A stretch of DNA of 32,762 nt from a virus, in the IMG/VR virus record IMGVR_UViG_3300044972_000729, positions 1 to 32,762 of that record; one strand, 5' to 3'. The first letter of the stretch is position 1. The number at the start of each line of letters is the position of its first letter. This document shows positions 8,502 to 14,180 of this stretch, piece after piece. Position numbers and translations under genes: made by a program. The notes beneath the pieces are model-generated. The model was not told the origin of the DNA and made no database searches. It saw only the letters and a list, made by a program, of their open reading frames with translations.

Positions 8502-8530
8502 TTGACAGTAAATGGATACTCTGTTATACT
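8502..8530 (+). promoter_or_regulatory. Promoter B of tandem pair
   Basis: TTGACA at 8502-8507 and TATACT at 8525-8530. Sequence and spacing copy promoter A about 102 bases upstream, including the following AATTAAGAAGCAA and a small hairpin (GCAACT/AGTTGC). The pair should drive the first part of the tRNA array. Confidence 0.85.
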
Positions 8531-8673
8531 AAGTGTTAATTAAGAAGCAACTAAAAAGTTGCGTAGTGGAGAGATAGTGTGTTATAGGAAACGAGATCCT
8601 AGCCTGCACTTTAAACATGGGCGAATGGGCGGAACTTGGGATGAAGCACCTCTTGTGGTGTGAAAAATCAAGT

Positions 8674-8735
8674 TATATTGAAGAATATTACTTACGTAAT
8701 TCGGGGTTCCGTTGTAAGTAGTGTGCTTCAATATA
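8674..8735 (+). ncRNA. Family P hairpin element P1
   Basis: A 62-base hairpin with perfect terminal stem TATATTGAAG / CTTCAATATA and an inner stem ACTTAC/GTAAGT capped by an apical loop. The 3' side carries TAGTGTG, a hallmark of this family. It lies just upstream of the first tRNA; a shorter CACA/TGTG hairpin fills the gap to the tRNA. Confidence 0.65.
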
Positions 8736-8764
8736 CACATTGGAAACAGTGTGTTTAATAATAT

Positions 8765-8851
8765 GGAGTAGACGCCTGAGAGGAAGGGCACCCGGCTGTA
8801 ACCCGGAGGTCAGCACGTTCTGTAGAGGTTCGAACCCTCTCTGCTCCACCA
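8765..8851 (+). tRNA. tRNA-Tyr(GTA)
   Basis: Class II cloverleaf with acceptor GGAGTAG/CTGCTCC, anticodon loop CTGTAAC, long variable arm, T-arm AGAGG-TTCGAAC-CCTCT and encoded CCA. First tRNA of the array. Confidence 0.93.
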
Positions 8852-8858
8852 AATTTGT

Positions 8859-8934
8859 TGGGGATTCGCCTAGTGGCCTAAGGCAACGGTCTTTGAAATC
8901 GTCATCATCAGTTCAAATCTGATATCCCCTGCCA
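8859..8934 (+). tRNA. tRNA-Gln(TTG)
   Basis: Acceptor TGGGGAT/ATCCCCT (first pair T-T), anticodon loop CTTTGAA, T-loop TTCAAAT, GCCA end. Seven bases after tRNA-Tyr. Confidence 0.88.
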
Positions 8935-8940
8935 GTTTTA

Positions 8941-8995
8941 GGATAGCAACAGCAAACAATCCAATTTCACTTTTAATGAAAAAAAGATGCTATCC
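8941..8995 (+). ncRNA. Family E element E1
   Basis: Terminal stem GGATAGCA/TGCTATCC (8 bp), CAGCAA box nine bases from the stem start, and tail TGTTTTAT. The interior is a perfect 5-bp hairpin TTTCA/TGAAA with seven-base loop CTTTTAA, identical to a tRNA-Lys(TTT) anticodon loop. D- and T-arms are absent. It sits in a normal tRNA slot between tRNA-Gln and tRNA-Glu. Confidence 0.75.
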
Positions 8996-9006
8996 TGTTT
9001 TATTAC

Positions 9007-9081
9007 ACTCCGGTCGTCTAGTGGCTAGGACGCCAGCCTTTCAAGTTGGAGAAGCGGGATCGAAACCCGTTCGGAGTACCA
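9007..9081 (+). tRNA. tRNA-Glu(TTC), copy 1
   Basis: Acceptor ACTCCGG/TCGGAGT, D-arm GTC..GAC, anticodon loop CTTTCAA, T-arm GCGGG/CCCGT, ACCA end. Confidence 0.92.
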
Positions 9082-9087
9082 AATTAT

Positions 9088-9162
9088 GCCGTGGTGGTAG
9101 ACTGGTAATGCAACGGATTGTCTATCCGTCCTATGCGGGTTCGATTCCCGTCCACGGCGCCA
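9088..9162 (+). tRNA. tRNA-Asp(GTC), copy 1
   Basis: Acceptor GCCGTGG/CCACGGC, anticodon stem ACGGA/TCCGT with loop TTGTCTA, T-loop TTCGATT, GCCA end. Confidence 0.92.
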
Positions 9163-9421
9163 GTATCAAGTGGAAAGCAAGAGCCACAAAGTAAACAGTA
9201 GGCGATCATGGAACTGCGGTCGTCTTTGCAGTGATTAACTGCGTCAGTTCGTTGACCGGCTGAGAAACACTGGGGTAAGAGTCCCAACGTAGCAGTTTCA
9301 GCAATACTAAGACAATACTTAGTAAGATAGTAGATGGAAACCGACCCGGGAGAGACTTCCCGGGCTTCACAGTAATGTGACAAACGATAAGCAAAGTCGG
9401 TCCAGTAGGGTATGAAAAGTA
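9163..9421. other. Structured non-coding stretch
   Basis: About 260 bases without a credible gene on either strand. It contains strong local stems, for example CCCGGGA/TCCCGGG, GCAGT/ACTGC and GTGG/CCAC. It precedes a nuclease remnant, so it might be a decayed self-splicing intron or mobile RNA, but I see no definite group I core and both flanking tRNAs are intact. Confidence 0.35.
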
Positions 9422-9430
9422 TTGTTGGCG

Positions 9431-9709
9431 GTGAGGTTGCCAAAGGACAGAAGTTATTTAATAACGCCGCGTATTCCTTTACTAATTAACAACATCAAAT
9501 GGCAACGAAATAAAGATTCATTTGCGTATACATTTCAAGGCAAAGAGCGCAGGTATACTCCGGACTTTTATCTTATTGATGACGATGTGTATATAGAAAT
9601 CAAAGGATATAAAACAGAAAAAGATGATGCTAAGTGGACACAATTTCCACCGCATAGGAAATTAGTAGTGCTAATGAAAAAAAATCTAGTAGAAATGAAA
9701 GTTATTTAG
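9431..9709 (+). pseudogene. Truncated PDDEXK-like homing nuclease
   Basis: The reading frame encodes about 92 residues including RRYTPDFYLIDDDVYIEIKGY and AKWTQFP, a PD-(D/E)xK-type active-site pattern (PDF followed by EIKGY) seen in small phage nucleases placed among tRNAs. Only a weak TTG or GTG start exists, and a different frame opens with an ATG at 9412 that stops after about 25 codons. A frameshift near the 5' end or a truncated relic is therefore likely. It would have acted as a homing-type nuclease on neighbouring DNA. It stops two bases before the extended stem around tRNA-Asn. Confidence 0.55.
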
Positions 9710-9719
9710 AACATATTGC

Positions 9720-9802
9720 TCACCAGTAGAGGAACTGGTAAACTCACCGGACTGTTAATCCGACTCTTAATTGAATTGCTAGTTCGAAGCTAGCCTGGTG
9801 AG
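9720..9802 (+). tRNA. tRNA-Asn(GTT) with extended acceptor stem
   Basis: Acceptor TCACCAG/CTGGTGA, D-stem GAG/CTC, anticodon loop CTGTTAA, an unusually long 14-base variable region, T-arm GCTAG-TTCGAAG-CTAGC. No CCA is encoded. Instead the acceptor continues outward for nine more perfect pairs (9711-9719 with 9802-9810), giving a 16-bp uninterrupted helix. This links it structurally to the family P hairpins. Confidence 0.8.
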
Positions 9803-9855
9803 CAATATGTTTCGTGTTTAGTTGAGATCGTTACTCAGATGCGGAGCCATTTTTT

Positions 9856-9929
9856 GCCCTTTTCGTATACCGGTATTACGCCTGTTTTGTAATCAGGATA
9901 AGGCAGTTCAATTCTGTCATGGGGCACCA
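9856..9929 (+). tRNA. tRNA-Thr(TGT), copy 1
   Basis: Acceptor GCCCTTT/ATGGGGC, D-stem GTA/TAC, loop TTTGTAA in stem CCTGT/TCAGG (last pair T-T), T-arm GGCAG-TTCAATT-CTGTC, ACCA end. Confidence 0.85.
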
Positions 9930-9931
9930 TC

Positions 9932-10009
9932 TATAAGCACACACGATTCGCCCTCTTGGAATGGGAGATAGTGTCCGTAGCACTGAAGAAACGTTCAAGT
10001 GTGCTTATA
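9932..10009 (+). ncRNA. Family P hairpin with tRNA-Pro-like anticodon arm
   Basis: Perfect 11-bp terminal stem TATAAGCACAC / GTGTGCTTATA. Inside, CCCT-CTTGGAA-TGGG presents the same seven-base loop as tRNA-Pro(TGG) at 10800, followed by a second hairpin AGTG-TCCGTAG-CACT in the T-arm position. No D-arm. It could be a degenerate tRNA or a dedicated anticodon-arm mimic. Confidence 0.65.
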
Positions 10010-10023
10010 AATGTTAAGTTTTA

Positions 10024-10132
10024 GGATAGGTTCAGCAAATAATTTAACTACTTCTCTTGAAAAGAAAAGGAACGGTTCGACTCCGTAGCCGCAAGGTTTA
10101 GTGTAACGGTAGCACTATGTTAAAAACTATCC
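10024..10132 (+). ncRNA. Family E element E2, with permuted tRNA arms
   Basis: Terminal stem GGATAG/CTATCC, CAGCAA box at the fixed position, CCTGTTTTAT tail, and a second stem TTTAAC/GTTAAA inside it. The interior then shows, in order, an anticodon-like hairpin TTCT-CTTGAAA-AGAA (Ser TGA loop), a T-arm ACGG-TTCGACT-CCGT and a D-arm AGTG-TAACGGTAG-CACT. The order anticodon, T, D is a circular permutation of a normal tRNA. Confidence 0.7.
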
Positions 10133-10144
10133 TGTTTTATTAAT

Positions 10145-10219
10145 GCGCCCGTAGTATAATGGAGAATACACTGGTCTACGAAATCGGGGATGGAGGTTCG
10201 ATTCCTTCCGGGCGCACCA
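10145..10219 (+). tRNA. tRNA-Arg(ACG)
   Basis: Acceptor GCGCCCG/CGGGCGC, D-stem GTAT/ATAC, anticodon loop CTACGAA, T-loop TTCGATT, ACCA end. A34 would need conversion to inosine by a TadA-type enzyme, as in bacteria. Confidence 0.92.
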
Positions 10220-10223
10220 ATCG

Positions 10224-10297
10224 GCTCTTTTAGTATAAAGGTATTATAATACATTGGTAATGTATAGACACTGGATCGTTACCAGTAAGGAGCACCA
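10224..10297 (+). tRNA. tRNA-Thr(GGT)
   Basis: Acceptor GCTCTTT/AAGGAGC, anticodon ATACA-TTGGTAA-TGTAT, ACCA end. The T-loop ATCGTTA departs from TTCRANN, so folding or function may be weakened. Confidence 0.75.
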
Positions 10298-10302
10298 ATT
10301 AT

Positions 10303-10377
10303 AGATGTATAGCACAGCGGTAGTGCATCTCCTTCATACGGAGCAGGTCAGTAGTTCAAATCTACTTACATCTACCA
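10303..10377 (+). tRNA. tRNA-Met(CAT), copy 1
   Basis: Acceptor AGATGTA/TACATCT, D-arm GCAC/GTGC, loop TTCATAC, T-arm AGTAG-TTCAAAT-CTACT, ACCA end. Elongator Met or lysidine-modified Ile cannot be told apart by reading alone. Confidence 0.88.
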
Positions 10378-10553
10378 ATCAAAGATTATTGATAAAGCCT
10401 AATGCTTTGTTGATATTAGTAAAATATTGCATATGGTATTCACAAAAGAATCTATCATATACAATCATACAACAAACACCATCTATCAATGATAGGTGAA
10501 AGTTCAAACCACAGGGAGTAAAATTCTTGTAGGTTTTCATAATAGTATTTATT
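10378..10553. other. Spacer without recognised gene
   Basis: 176 bases, AT-rich, with one hairpin CTATCA/TGATAG near 10484 followed by a T-loop-like AGTTCAAACC. It may hold a decayed tRNA; nothing more can be supported. Confidence 0.3.
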
Positions 10554-10627
10554 GCCCCTTTAGTTAAAAAGTATAACACCGTGCTGATAACGCGGAGTCG
10601 CAGGAGCGTTACCTGCCGGGGGTACCA
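10554..10627 (+). tRNA. tRNA-Ile(GAT)
   Basis: Acceptor GCCCCTT/CGGGGGT with wobble and one mismatch, D-stem GTT/AAC, anticodon CCGTG-CTGATAA-CGCGG, T-stem GCAGG/CCTGC with atypical loop AGCGTTA, ACCA end. Confidence 0.75.
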
Positions 10628-10633
10628 GTATAT

Positions 10634-10708
10634 GGGGGCAGCAGAGGGCTGCGGTTCTGCCTTGCAAGTAGAATGTCTAGAGGGGTTCGATACCCCCGGC
10701 CTCCACCA
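10634..10708 (+). tRNA. tRNA-Ala(TGC), copy 1, odd D-arm
   Basis: Acceptor GGGGGC/..CCTCC with encoded ACCA, anticodon TCTGC-CTTGCAA-GTAGA, T-loop TTCGATA. The D-arm reads CAG-AGGG-CTG with only a four-base loop, lacking the usual GG pair context. Possibly degenerate; a normal tRNA-Ala(TGC) is at 18328. Confidence 0.65.
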
Positions 10709-10716
10709 AAGTTAAT

Positions 10717-10791
10717 GTATCTCTAGTGTAATGGCAGCACACCGGCCTCCAAAGTCGGTCAGTCAGGGTTCGAGTCCTTGGGGGTACGCCA
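10717..10791 (+). tRNA. tRNA-Trp(CCA), copy 1
   Basis: Acceptor GTATCTC/GGGGTAC, D-arm GTG..CAC, anticodon CCGGC-CTCCAAA-GTCGG, T-loop TTCGAGT, GCCA end. Confidence 0.9.
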
Positions 10792-10799
10792 AAGTTTAT

Positions 10800-10878
10800 C
10801 TGTGTGTGAGAAAGTCTGGTTTAATCTACCCGCCTTGGAAGTGGGAAATCGCAGGTTCAAATCCTGCCACACAGACCA
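10800..10878 (+). tRNA. tRNA-Pro(TGG), copy 1
   Basis: Acceptor CTGTGTG/CACACAG, D-stem AGA/TCT with an enlarged loop, anticodon CCCGC-CTTGGAA-GTGGG, T-arm GCAGG-TTCAAAT-CCTGC, ACCA end. Confidence 0.87.
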
Positions 10879-10883
10879 GTTAT

Positions 10884-10959
10884 GTTGTTCTTAGTGTACC
10901 GGTGCGCACCTCGCTCTGTGAAAGCGATAGAATGGGTTCAACTCCCATAGATCAACCCA
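10884..10959 (+). tRNA. tRNA-His(GTG)
   Basis: Anticodon TCGCT-CTGTGAA-AGCGA. A G precedes the 7-bp acceptor TTGTTCT/AGATCAA and faces discriminator C, matching the G-1:C73 identity pair of histidine tRNAs. CCA encoded. Confidence 0.9.
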
Positions 10960-11172
10960 AATTTTCAACATCCGACCTAACGCTGGCAACAGAGGAAGTT
11001 CGGGACTTGTGGCAAGTGCGTGTAGGAGGGGTGTTCATAGCATGCCGTTAATACTACCTAGATATAACAAGCAACACAAACAGAGTCAGGTAACACTTGC
11101 GCTATTGATTCGGGTTGTGGCAAAGATTAATGTTAGGATAGAACAGAATCCCGGCTATGGGATGTTGAATAT
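10960..11172. other. Spacer with hairpins and orphan family E 5' end
   Basis: 213 bases without a gene. ACTTG-TGG-CAAGT is a local hairpin. At 11132-11144 TTAGGATAGAACAG imitates the 5' end of family E, but no matching 3' strand is found before the tRNA remnant and HNH insertion that follow. Confidence 0.35.
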
Positions 11173-11222
11173 GCCCCGGTGGTGAAATTGGTAAACACCT
11201 TAAAATCACTTTTTAGGTGTTT
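11173..11222 (+). pseudogene. tRNA-Leu 5' remnant ending in a hairpin
   Basis: GCCCCGG-TG-GTG-AAATTGGTAAA-CAC is a normal Leu-like acceptor 5' strand plus D-arm. From there the sequence becomes a hairpin AAACACCT/AGGTGTTT (11193-11200 with 11215-11222) and no anticodon stem, T-arm or acceptor 3' strand follows. The 3' half seems to have been replaced when the HNH gene entered. Confidence 0.65.
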
Positions 11223-11237
11223 AGCATAAATATATGT

Positions 11238-11693
11238 ATGATATTAATAGAAACATACATTACAAATACCCAAGCGCAAAGACAATCTCATCTAAAACTA
11301 GATGAGCCTTGTATAGAACGAGGTGGTAACAGCGAAAATTATAGAGGTTTGCTTGCTCATTTACTTGATACAAGTATCCCTAAAGGTCAGCGCATCCATC
11401 TATGCCATGCATGTCACAACAGTAAATGCGGTAATCCTCATCATTTATATTGGGGAACGTCTAAAGAAAATACTGCTGACAGAATGACTAATGGTGGCAG
11501 AACTGCTTGGCAAAACACTGTTGAAAAATACGGAGAAGAAAAAGCTAGACAGCTTATGTCAGAGCATAAAGTAAATAATAAAGGTGGTTCCGGTAATAAA
11601 GGAAAACCTAAAAGTGAAGAACATAAAGCAAATATTGCTGCCAACCGTAAAGGTGGGCGAAAGAAAAAAGCTCTGGTAACCGAATTGGTATAG
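11238..11693 (+). CDS. HNH homing endonuclease invading a tRNA gene
   Basis: A 151-residue HNH protein from the ATG at 11238; a GTG at 11217 is an alternative start. HLCHACHNSKCGNPHHLYWGT (residues 54-74) gives the paired Cys/His zinc ligands and the HNH-type CxNPxHL segment of phage NUMOD-type homing nucleases; a basic KGKPKSEEHKANIAANRKGG tail is typical of their DNA-binding NUMOD3 repeats. It should nick or cut DNA near tRNA genes and promote its own spread. Its last eight codons (ALVTELV plus stop) are made of the first 24 bases of the tRNA-Leu(AAG) gene, and a decapitated tRNA-Leu lies just upstream. Confidence 0.85.
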   Translation: MILIETYITNTQAQRQSHLKLDEPCIERGGNSENYRGLLAHLLDTSIPKGQRIHLCHACHNSKCGNPHHLYWGTSKENTADRMTNGGRTAWQNTVEKYGEEKARQLMSEHKVNNKGGSGNKGKPKSEEHKANIAANRKGGRKKKALVTELV

Positions 11694-11746
11694 GTACCGG
11701 TCTAAGAAGCCGGGTTCTGCGAGTTCGAGTCTCGCTCAGAGCACCA
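11670..11746 (+). tRNA. tRNA-Leu(AAG) with short variable loop
   Basis: Acceptor GCTCTGG/TCAGAGC, D-stem ACC/GGT, anticodon CCGGT-CTAAGAA-GCCGG, variable loop only five bases, T-arm GCGAG-TTCGAGT-CTCGC, ACCA end. A34 in a Leu tRNA is rare in bacteria, and a class I variable loop is unusual for Leu. The 5' 24 bases double as HNH coding sequence. Confidence 0.8.
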
Positions 11747-11753
11747 AGTTTTA

Positions 11754-11825
11754 GGATTCATACAGCAAATAACTTCGGTTAATTCGCTCCAAGCGATATT
11801 TGGTTCAAACCCAAAAAGCGAATCC
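11754..11825 (+). ncRNA. Family E element E3, tRNA-Trp-like
   Basis: Terminal stem GGATTC/GAATCC, CAGCAAATAA box at the fixed position, CCTGTTTTAT tail. The interior has a short hairpin TCG-CTCCAAG-CGA, showing a CCA (Trp) anticodon position, and a full T-arm TTTGG-TTCAAAC-CCAAA. Compared with a tRNA only the D-arm is missing. Confidence 0.72.
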
Positions 11826-11836
11826 TGTTTTATAAT

Positions 11837-11914
11837 GCCCTTGTGGACAAATTGGAAAAGTCACTTCTCTCAAAAGGAAGAGTTCTCTCGGTTCGAGTCC
11901 GAGCAAGGGTACCA
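11837..11914 (+). tRNA. tRNA-Leu(CAA) with short variable loop
   Basis: Acceptor GCCCTTG/CAAGGGT, D-stem GAC/GTC, anticodon CTTCT-CTCAAAA-GGAAG, six-base variable loop, T-arm CTCGG-TTCGAGT-CCGAG, ACCA end. Like the Leu(AAG) gene it lacks the long class II arm. Confidence 0.83.
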
Positions 11915-11919
11915 AGTTT

Positions 11920-12040
11920 CCTGTCTTAGTGTAGTGGTTAGCACACGTATAAAAGGTCATCCTGTCAAGGATGCAGTCAGCAATATACAACATTCCATGT
12001 CAAGGACGAAACGGTGGTTCGATTCCATCAGACGGGGCCA
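11920..12040 (+). tRNA. tRNA-Asp(GTC) with internal insertion
   Basis: Acceptor CCTGTCT/AGACGGG, D-arm GTG..CAC, T-arm GGTGG-TTCGATT-CCATC and GCCA are all normal, but 121 bases separate the ends. Two anticodon-like hairpins both show GTC: CATCC-TGTCAA-GGATG (11958-11973) and TCC-ATGTCAA-GGA (11994-12006). The first lies in a segment bounded by GTATA/TATAC (11947-11988) that looks like an insertion. It may be a duplicated arm, an intron-like insert, or a defective gene. Confidence 0.65.
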
Positions 12041-12100
12041 ATTTACGGTCGGCATTGTAGAGCCTAGCTCTATGGGTTGACCACCGATAATGGAGATAAT

Positions 12101-12388
12101 ATGAGTTTAGAAAAATGGGAAGAAGTAATTATCGATAGCACGAATGAACAATATGCACTTGCTATGATAATTAAATTCCGAGCATATAGAAAACGATACA
12201 AAGGTGTTGATCTGGATTCAGTTGCAGAAGAATTCTCAACGTTATCAACAATCAATGAGAAACGTGATTGGGCACTAAGGTCCAACAATGAACAATCAAT
12301 AGTTGAAATCTGTAGATTTCGCCGAAAAGTTAATCGTAATGTAATGTACGAACAGATGGAACGAGAGCGGAAATCATACTACGATTAA
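12101..12388 (+). CDS. Hypothetical protein in tRNA array
   Basis: A 95-residue charged, helical protein with no recognised domain; the C-terminal half is rich in Arg, Lys and Glu (FRRKVNRNVMYEQMERERK), which could suit nucleic-acid binding (weak inference). The ATG at 12101 is chosen because GGAG lies seven bases upstream; an ATG at 12077 lacks such a site. A hairpin TAGAG/CTCTA within a longer GGTC/GACC stem precedes it (12045-12083). It has no close partner gene; it is flanked by tRNA-Asp and tRNA-Ser. Confidence 0.75.
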   Translation: MSLEKWEEVIIDSTNEQYALAMIIKFRAYRKRYKGVDLDSVAEEFSTLSTINEKRDWALRSNNEQSIVEICRFRRKVNRNVMYEQMERERKSYYD

Positions 12389-12395
12389 AGAATAT

Positions 12396-12487
12396 GGAGA
12401 GTAATGCAGCGGGGATGGTCCTGCGACTGGCCTTGAAAACCAGGTTCTCAGAAATGGGATGGGGTTCGACTCCTCTGCTCTCCGCCA
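12396..12487 (+). tRNA. tRNA-Ser(TGA), copy 1
   Basis: Class II: acceptor GGAGAGT/GCTCTCC, D-stem GCAG/CTGC, anticodon CTGGC-CTTGAAA-ACCAG, long variable arm, T-loop TTCGACT, GCCA end. Confidence 0.88.
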
Positions 12488-12843
12488 AGTTTTGCTTAGT
12501 TAGTATCGGAAAGTGTGTTTAATCGGGCCAACGAACTTTTACTCCGCCCGAAGAGTGGTATCGTAAAGATATATGGACCACCTTTGCACAGCGCAAATTC
12601 AGTTTGTAAGCTACATGGGTTGACCACAACGCCACGTACCAAGGTAAGGTAGCTGAAGTGTAAGTAGCAGGTTTGGTCATGCTTACACACTAAAAAGTTT
12701 TGAGATAGACGTAAGAGTCGAGTCGCAAGTAAGGGTGCAGCCAGATGCACTTGTTTAACCTGAAAGATGCAAGACCTCCTCCATACGAGACAAACTATTG
12801 AGTCCCCTCAACAAGGATAGGTAGCCTCTCAAAAACCTATATT
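12488..12843. other. Long spacer with hairpins, no gene
   Basis: 356 bases without a supported ORF. It contains the hairpin GTGTAAG/CTTACAC (12658-12664 with 12682-12688) and family-P-like fragments such as AGTGTGTTTAATC near 12511. It may hold one or more further structured RNAs that I could not delimit. Confidence 0.35.
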
Positions 12844-12921
12844 GCCTTAGTAGCTCCAATAGCGTAGAGCAGCGGACTGAAAATTCGTGTGTTGCAGGTT
12901 CGAGTCCTGCCTAGGGCACCA
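12844..12921 (+). tRNA. tRNA-Phe(GAA)
   Basis: Acceptor GCCTTAG/CTAGGGC, D-arm GCTC..GAGC, anticodon GCGGA-CTGAAAA-TTCGT, T-arm GCAGG-TTCGAGT-CCTGC, ACCA end. Confidence 0.92.
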
Positions 12922-12929
12922 AATTATTT

Positions 12930-13005
12930 CTCGCTATAGTTCAACTGGATAGAACAGTTCTCTCCTAAAGAATAGATGATAGTTCAAATCTATCTAGTGA
13001 GACCA
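12930..13005 (+). tRNA. tRNA-Arg(CCT)
   Basis: Acceptor CTCGCTA/TAGTGAG, D-stem GTTC/GAAC, anticodon GTTCT-CTCCTAA-AGAAT, T-arm GATAG-TTCAAAT-CTATC, ACCA end. Confidence 0.9.
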
Positions 13006-13013
13006 AATACAAT

Positions 13014-13105
13014 GCCAGCGAGACTTGGAAGTCAGAGAGGTCTTATAAGCCTTTTAGCCCCAGATTAGGGTTCTTGAGAGGGTTCGATTCCCTCCGCTGG
13101 TACCA
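13014..13105 (+). tRNA. tRNA-Ile(TAT)-like with long variable arm
   Basis: Acceptor GCCAGCG/CGCTGGT, D-stem GAC/GTC with a short six-base loop, anticodon GAGGT-CTTATAA-GCCTT, T-arm GAGGG-TTCGATT-CCCTC, ACCA end. A variable region of over 20 bases is unexpected for Ile, so amino-acid identity is uncertain. Confidence 0.7.
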
Positions 13106-13119
13106 TAAATGCACAGTTT

Positions 13120-13147
13120 ATACACAATAACTATATAGTTACTGTGT
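13120..13147. repeat. Near-perfect palindrome
   Basis: TACACA.TAACTAT / ATAGTTA.TGTGTA forms a 13-14 bp hairpin with almost no loop and one A-C mismatch. No T-run follows, so it is not a standard terminator. It lies between tRNA-Ile and a small membrane-protein gene. Confidence 0.55.
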
Positions 13148-13212
13148 AATAAGATATTGGACTTATCGGTGCCCAAACAGGCTAAATATTAGTTTGTGAA
13201 AGGAACAAAAAT

Positions 13213-13452
13213 ATGGAAACTTTAAACAAAGGATTCGCCTTAGCAGGTGCTTTTCTAACTAGCGTTTTAGACCTAGGTGTAAAACTTTTAGCCGTAGGTG
13301 TGATCTTACAAATCGTCTTCGGAGCAGCAGTACCATTCATGGGATTGGATATTCTTGCAAATGTAATTAAATTCGTCACAGCACTTGGTAGTCAAGGCTT
13401 AGTTGGATTGGTTGCAATTGGAGTTTTAGGTTGGGCTTTCAACCGTAAATAA
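13213..13452 (+). CDS. Small membrane protein, two TM segments
   Basis: A 79-residue very hydrophobic protein with predicted membrane helices at about residues 18-42 and 57-75, joined by a short loop, and a basic C-terminal NRK. The ATG has AAAGGAAC upstream as ribosome site. It stands alone between tRNA genes and is followed at once by a strong intrinsic terminator, so it seems to form its own short transcript end. Holin-like or membrane-stress roles are possible but unsupported; I do not recognise the family. Confidence 0.8.
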   Translation: METLNKGFALAGAFLTSVLDLGVKLLAVGVILQIVFGAAVPFMGLDILANVIKFVTALGSQGLVGLVAIGVLGWAFNRK

Positions 13453-13470
13453 AATTAAATACACACTCAC

Positions 13471-13497
13471 AAAAAACCCGATTAGTCGGGTTTTTGT
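13471..13497 (+). terminator. Intrinsic terminator
   Basis: AAAAAACCCGA / TCGGGTTTTTGTTT: a GC stem with flanking A and T runs directly after the small membrane protein. Confidence 0.9.
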
Positions 13498-13499
13498 TT

Positions 13500-13575
13500 G
13501 GGTCGTTAACTCAGTGGATAGAGTACTTGGCTTCGAACCAAGGAGTCAGGGGTTCAAATCCTCTACGACCCACCA
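13500..13575 (+). tRNA. tRNA-Arg(TCG)
   Basis: Acceptor GGGTCGT/ACGACCC, D-arm ACTC..GAGT, anticodon CTTGG-CTTCGAA-CCAAG, T-arm AGGGG-TTCAAAT-CCTCT, ACCA end. Confidence 0.93.
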
Positions 13576-13618
13576 ATAAGGTATTAAATAGATATAGACA
13601 GTAACAAAGGAGTATAGC

Positions 13619-14179
13619 ATGGCTGTTCTAGCACTAGATATTTCAGGAATTCCAAGACAATGGATTTCACATGATGACGCAATTACATACCACGCTAAAG
13701 ATGCGGTAGCATGGAGCATGGGTGAAATTGTGGCTAAGTATCGCGGTGGCTTTCAAAACTCCGGTGAAATCAGCTACCTTGAAACATCTAGTATCATTGC
13801 CGTCAAAGGTCACGGATTTAATCCTTTCAAGCATAGCAATGTTGCATTAACTAACAGAACCTTGTTTGGACGGGACCGGCAAGTATGTGCGTATTGCGGT
13901 GAACATCATCCAAATTACAATCACTTAAGCAGGGACCACATTGTCCCTAAATTTTTAGGTGGTGAAAACACTTGGATGAATGTTGTTACTGCTTGTAAAG
14001 AATGTAACAGTAAGAAAGGTCATAAGACATTGAAGGAAGCACGTATGGAACTTCTATACACTCCGTATGTCCCAAACCACTACGAAAACATGATTTTACA
14101 ACATCGTAACATTCTTGCTGATCAAATGGATTACTTGCTTGCAGGTGTTCCAAAGCACAGTAGAATTTTACTAAACTAG
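13619..14179 (+). CDS. HNH endonuclease
   Basis: A 186-residue protein with a complete C-terminal HNH domain: CAYC (Cys90, Cys93) and CKEC (Cys126, Cys129) form the zinc site around RDHIVPKFLGG (Asp106, His107) and the Asn of TWMNV, followed by NSKKG. The first 80 residues have no recognised domain. The ATG is preceded by AAAGGAG. It should be a DNA nuclease, either a free-standing homing enzyme of the tRNA array or a defence/packaging-type HNH; its location between tRNA-Arg and a promoter favours the former. A terminator-less promoter starts two bases after its stop. Confidence 0.88.
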   Translation: MAVLALDISGIPRQWISHDDAITYHAKDAVAWSMGEIVAKYRGGFQNSGEISYLETSSIIAVKGHGFNPFKHSNVALTNRTLFGRDRQVCAYCGEHHPNYNHLSRDHIVPKFLGGENTWMNVVTACKECNSKKGHKTLKEARMELLYTPYVPNHYENMILQHRNILADQMDYLLAGVPKHSRILLN

Positions 14180-14180
14180 C

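Noticed and set aside
8582-8791. Minus-strand ORF upstream of the first tRNA
   Set aside because: Overlaps hairpin P1 and the tRNA-Tyr gene; no ribosome site or family.
8941-8995. E1 as a minimal tRNA-Lys
   Set aside because: The anticodon arm is perfect but D- and T-arms are absent, no CCA is encoded, and the CAGCAA box and CCTGTT tail are shared with copies that lack any Lys loop. A structured RNA family is a better fit.
9163-9421. RNase P RNA or group I intron
   Set aside because: A few fragments resemble RNase P or intron stems, but I could not find the P4 or P7 core, and the flanking tRNAs are intact so no exon is interrupted.
9084-9443. Minus-strand 119-residue ORF over tRNA-Asp
   Set aside because: It runs through a tRNA gene and structured RNA; the translation has no domain-like character.
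11173-11746. Group I intron in a tRNA-Leu anticodon loop
   Set aside because: The downstream tRNA-Leu is complete by itself, so there is no 3' exon, and no intron core is visible around the HNH gene.
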